64,000 nt of DNA. Source: Spinellus fusiger. Its lineage: Eukaryota > Mucoromycota > Mucoromycetes > Mucorales > Phycomycetaceae. The stretch lies in assembly GCA_025094145.1 (NCBI GenBank), contig JALLLS010000019.1, forward strand, positions 310,001 to 374,000, given 5' to 3'. The translations under genes and the position numbers were made by a program. Below are positions 59,649 to 64,000 of this stretch, piece by piece (position 1 is the stretch's first letter; each line of letters starts with the position of its first letter). A model generated the notes under the pieces. The model saw only the letters and a program-made list of their open reading frames with translations, was not told where the DNA came from and ran no database searches.

Positions 59649-62600
59649 TGTTACTAGGGTCAACTGCAAGGAATTGGAAATAAAAGGGAGAGAATAGGAG
59701 AGAAGCAAAAAAAAAAAAGAAAAAAAAGCAGTAAAGTTGACTATGGTTTGGAATAAAGGAGGTGAGTGCTGAATCACAGTGAACAGAGAGAAATAATAAA
59801 TAATAAATAGGAAATAATAAATAGGAAATAATAAATAATAAATAGGAAATAGGAAATAGGAAATAAGAAAGAGAAATAAGAAAGAGAAAGAGAGAGAAAA
59901 AACAATAACAGCAACAAGTAACCCAATGGGTTATTTGTGTGAAGATTGGACTCGTGCATTTTGAATACCAAAGAACCAAAAAAACTTTGCATCCTGTACA
60001 ACTCATCAAGGCTGCTGCTGCTGTCTATAGTACCAGTAGAGTCTCAAACTCATCGGGGTATATACCCATCACATGTTAGTTATGCACATGCTTTTTGTTT
60101 TGTAATCCTAGTGAATGATGGCACTTTAAGACTAGCGTGCAGCTTTTACCACCGTGCACCCCTCCTCCCCTTTTCCCCCTTTTTCAAGTTACAAAGAAAA
60201 TAGTCAGCCTTCTTTCCCTTTTTCCCTCGCCAAGCTGTGATAAAGACCTGTGCAGGTAGACCATAGTGTAGTGCATCACCTTCAGATAGGTAGGAACACA
60301 TGACCAATGATAGTAACCAATGTATAAATTTTCCATTTAAGAATATAGTTCAATGTAATATCCACACTGCAAAAATAAGTTATTCATAGTACAGTCTTTA
60401 TTACAGGCCATTGTTAGTAGTACGACCAGTCTAGTAAAGGATGATCTTTGTTTGAGATGGATAGAAAGCACTACTATTTCAAGCAGTCAAATGAAATGGA
60501 AACTATGCCTTGAATTACTCCACAGAGGGAACAATGACCAAGTACACTCTACTATAGAGTATAGAGATAAGGAAATAGCTGCTATTTTATATAGAACAGT
60601 AAAGCATAAATACTATTGAATAAAGACAAAAACACACCAGACTTTGGAGCCAACTATTTTAACTTGAACACATGTAGACTGGACACCTAGCAACCTACTT
60701 GGGTCTAACGTGCGTTTGTCTTTCACTCTGGATCCATAGCCTAACTTTGACTCAATACTATTCTTAGACTAGGGTTATATTAAACAAAGAGAGCCAGAGT
60801 ATTAAGCCATCCAAACTACATGTGCGCTACACATGAAAATAGTTGACTAAATAGTTCTAGTTTGATCTTTCTTGTACAGAATCCAATCTAGCTCTAGCTC
60901 TGAGCTGCACCCATTGGATGATAAGATGTTTGGCTCTATGGTACTTTGCAAGTCATTGGTAACATGAAACAATGGCTCATCTTTGCACTCCTGTACTTTT
61001 ATAACAAAGAACACCCTTCAGGCACAGAGCTACATTTATAACTTAGAGGACGCATTACTCATACAATATACTTATATAATAATAATAATAATAAAGAGGG
61101 ATAGAATGAAAATATCAGTAGATCCATTATCATTATTAAAGATAGAATAAGATATACTATCATTGAATGAAAAGAAGTTATTCAAACACTTTTTGTCAAC
61201 ACTCATTGTAGGCTAAGAAATACTGGCATATCTTGGCATGTGCTGTAGCTATCCACAGTTGAGTATGTTGATCAGCCTTGCCATTGTCGGTTCTGCTAAA
61301 GATGAGATCGACAAGATTAGAATTTATCACTATCAAGTGTCACCTAATGCAGTTCATTTCATCACAACATCAAACAGATGTATGACAGCAAAGACATCAT
61401 TTATTATTATCATTAGAACCATTATTTAATTAAAAACGTGAACGGCCGTATTTCTGGCTCTTGCTTCAAAATACAGGCTGAGGATAGGCACCGAAAATGA
61501 ATAGAAAACACAAGACACAAACAGAACTATTAAGGTGGTTCTGCCACTGAGAAAAAATGCGGATATCTAAACTCATCAGCTTATAACTTCTCTGTATTTC
61601 AATTCCTTATACGACATATGCGTGTGCCATCTTACATGTTATCAAGAGAGTAAAATGTTGATTTCCAGAAACCTATTGGACAAGTCAATTCATTAAATTT
61701 AAAAGAAAACTCAATCGTTTATTAAAGAGTCATTACTATAATGATGGATTCAGAGTGAGATACTGGACATCCAAAGAATATGTAAGAGCTATATTTCTCC
61801 ATTGACATACCACTAGCTGATAGAATAATGCTGAGTAAACAGTAAGAGTTTTCTGTCATTCTTTGGTTAGCAACCATTTGACATCCCGACACTATCATTT
61901 CCCTGTTTAAAAGAGTGAATGCTAATCAACTAAATACTAACAAAAACCGATGGAACCAAAAAAGAATCAAACCTGTTCTCATATTAAATTCGGAATGTCA
62001 ATGGCTTTAATATTATCATGTCCTAAATCGGAGATTATTGTGTTCTACAAGAATAATGTCGTATCTTAAATATAATATGGAATTTTCATTGGACATATTA
62101 TTTTTCCGCTTAAAAGAACAAATTGAGAAATTCATCAGCCTAATTTGGAGATGAAAAGTTCTTGTATCTTTTTTTATTTTTTTAAAAAAATGGTAAGTTG
62201 GCCCTGAGGAAATACTATAGCAAATAAATAGAAAAGGAAAACTTTAAAAATGGATATTAATCACTATTAAAAACTTGATCTTGGCTTTGATATTTAGCAT
62301 AGTTTGGTACAAGTCTATTTTCTCACCAATACCCTTCTTTCTAATAGAATATGCGTGGAGATAAAGTGAGTGATTGACTTTTACAGCACCAACAGAGGAA
62401 AATGAATACAAACTTATTAGAAATACTGTTTGTGTATTACTAGCAATGAGCATTAAGAGTACCATATTCCATTGAATCAAGGTAAACAAGAATAGGTGTT
62501 TCATAATAATAAATGATCAAATAAATATTAAATCGAATGAATTATTGAGATCGGTATAAGGTCTATTACTATAGAAATCAATTGACTTGTTTACTTTTGT

Positions 62601-63671
62601 CTTCACCCTTCAGACATTTCAGGATATTGTTTGAGATATTGGAAATTTTTAATAAAATCAAAATTAAGCTAATAGTACGCTAATATTATAGTAATTATTG
62701 TTATCATTAACACGGACGAATCACCACCTTGCTAGTGAGCAAAAGGATACTTTATTAGAGCACATATTTTTGATTATTTCTTATCAATGCAATGTCTATA
62801 AAGTACAGGGCAAATGTTATAATTCCATAGATTCGATTGCTAATAAAATATTCTGGTCCAAGACAATTTAATAGTATTCTTTAGCTCAAATTACACCTGA
62901 TCTTTTGTTTGTTTTATGGCTCTTGTTTATTCAATAAAGTAAATATTTTATTACCTTTATGAGATAACTTCAAACAGTCATATGTAACCTAATAGGCATG
63001 ATTATTCAGTATCTTTTAACAATTTTATTCATGAATGATTCACCTATTATGCAAATTATATTTTTCAGTATCCTACACACCCGAAAAAAAAGGCAGAGGC
63101 TCTTTGTGTGTAGCCTGAATATATATTTTTAACCTGAAACTAGACGATTGAAGAATTAGTTGGACGATTTAGAAATTGAGATTGGATGATCGCAAATATT
63201 CTTTAGAACATTGTCTATAGTAAAATTAGACATTGTAATCTATTTTCACAGCAGAATAATAATAATAATAAACATCTAACTAACTCACCTCCAATTTGTA
63301 AATAGTTCACTTGTATCATAGGCTTCCGTCATTCAGTAAACCGAGGCTCTAGAGATAACAGGAGAGCATACGGGTGGATGAACTAGTAGGCTTAGTCTTT
63401 TTTTTTATTTTATTTTTAAAAAGATTATAGTTGTATCTTTAGAGTCCACATTTTCTTTTGTTATATCTACAAAAGTGCTCTGAATAGATACTATTTTCCT
63501 TCAGAAACGATTCTCAGGCTGAGACATAACATTATTGATATAGGATGTGTAAATCTTTATGCTTTCATAGAGAGACATTTGCTGTGCATTTGATCATTTG
63601 ATTGGGATAGAAGATACACGATGACAGTGAGCTTCACCTTGGAGTGGATGAATCAAGAGATACTTGGAAAA
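59649..63671. other. Gene-free region right of the 12-exon gene
   Basis: A GAAATAATAAATAG-type microsatellite at about 59792-59890 lies in the upstream region of the 12-exon gene. From 60.2 to 63.7 kb I find no supportable exon on either strand. An AATAAT tract lies at about 61078-61093, and a pair of element termini facing each other over 41 bp at 63073-63113. Confidence 0.5.
63073..63113. repeat. Back-to-back transposon termini
   Basis: CTACACACCCGAAA and, inverted, CTACACACAAAGA face each other with almost nothing between. These match the ends of elements A-D and look like a collapsed or excised copy. Confidence 0.5.
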
Positions 63672-64000
63672 TTAATACTTAGAAGAGGCAATGGTGTTGA
63701 TAATGTGTGCCAAATCTTTCAAAACAGTTAAATATTCAGAATTCCAACCAGTATCAAGTAAAGATGTCTTGATTACCATTCTTCTGGTAGGATAGGCACT
63801 TGAAGAACTTGTTACAGTTTCCTATAAAGAACAAATACATATAAGAGCCAGGGTTTATTTTTAAAATGATATCGTATCTTCTTTAATTCATTTATATCAT
63901 ATATTGATATGATATTGTCTTTAATGACTTTTTGAGCTCAAATGTACTGTGTCAATGCTGGAGTGAGGGTGTCGATGGTAGAGCATTCTTGTGAGTACCT
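63672..64000 (-). CDS. 3' end of an unidentified gene, truncated by the window edge
   Basis: The last exon, 63821-63672, follows a good acceptor (TTCTTTATAG) and encodes 49 residues including YPTRRMVIKTSLLDTGWNSE and YLTVLKDLAHIINTIA, ending in TAA. This composition is clearly protein-like, unlike the surrounding DNA. A plausible previous exon lies between 64000 and about 63942, reading RMLYHRHPHSSIDT up to a GTACAT donor; it would join in phase 0. The start of the gene is outside the window and I do not recognise the family. Confidence 0.6.

Noticed and set aside
63967..64000. A-box-like TGGTAGAGC at the window edge, possible start of a tRNA
   Set aside because: The following bases do not form an anticodon arm, and the stretch is better explained as an exon of the minus-strand gene.

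Overview
This window reads as nuclear DNA of a fungus. The genes are split by short GT-AG introns (mostly 40-150 nt), the intergenic DNA is AT-rich, and fungal families dominate: Zn2Cys6 factor, VTI1, CLASP/Stu1, an AbaA/TEC1-type TEA factor, POM152, a Dma1-type FHA-RING ligase. Fanzor-like fragments whose C-terminus resembles what I recall of mucoralean Fanzor proteins, together with Tc1 and LINE debris, suggest Mucoromycota, probably Mucorales. That placement is inference. I rebuilt the multi-exon genes by reading splice sites and checking codon phase across every junction. All but one close cleanly.

Layout. 1-24.1 kb is the gene-rich left half: tRNA-Gln(CUG); a protein with two tandem Zn2Cys6 clusters; VTI1 (minus) head to head with CLASP (plus) over a 195-bp shared promoter; a TEA-domain factor with a TEAD-like C-terminal domain; a convergent FYVE protein; a cluster of decayed TA-flanked transposons at 16.3-19.1 kb; a DCAF7-type WD40 protein; and a GC-rich, intronless gene for a secreted Ala/Val/His-rich protein at 23.3-24.1 kb. 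24.1-42.7 kb is a gene desert holding LINE fragments (RT at 30.5 kb, ORF1 at 34.0-34.9 kb) and more of the same TA-flanked elements, one with a Fanzor C-terminal remnant. 42.7-44.9 kb holds the FHA-RING ligase. 44.9-50.2 kb is another transposon-rich gap, with a Fanzor RuvC-I-like fragment and a full-length but dead Tc1 element. 50.3-59.6 kb is gene-dense: CTU2, POM152, and a 12-exon His/Ser/Asn-rich protein I do not recognise. 59.7-63.7 kb looks empty, and the last 0.3 kb holds the 3' end of a gene running out of the window.

The genes are unrelated housekeeping and regulatory genes, not a pathway cluster: membrane fusion (VTI1), microtubules (CLASP), nuclear pore (POM152), tRNA wobble thiolation (CTU2), phosphoinositide binding (FYVE), ubiquitin signalling (FHA-RING) and transcription (TEA, Zn2Cys6). 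The most unusual material is the family of TA-flanked inverted-repeat elements, two of which carry the C-terminal zinc-ribbon/RuvC-III part of a Fanzor (eukaryotic TnpB-like) nuclease, and the secreted repetitive protein.
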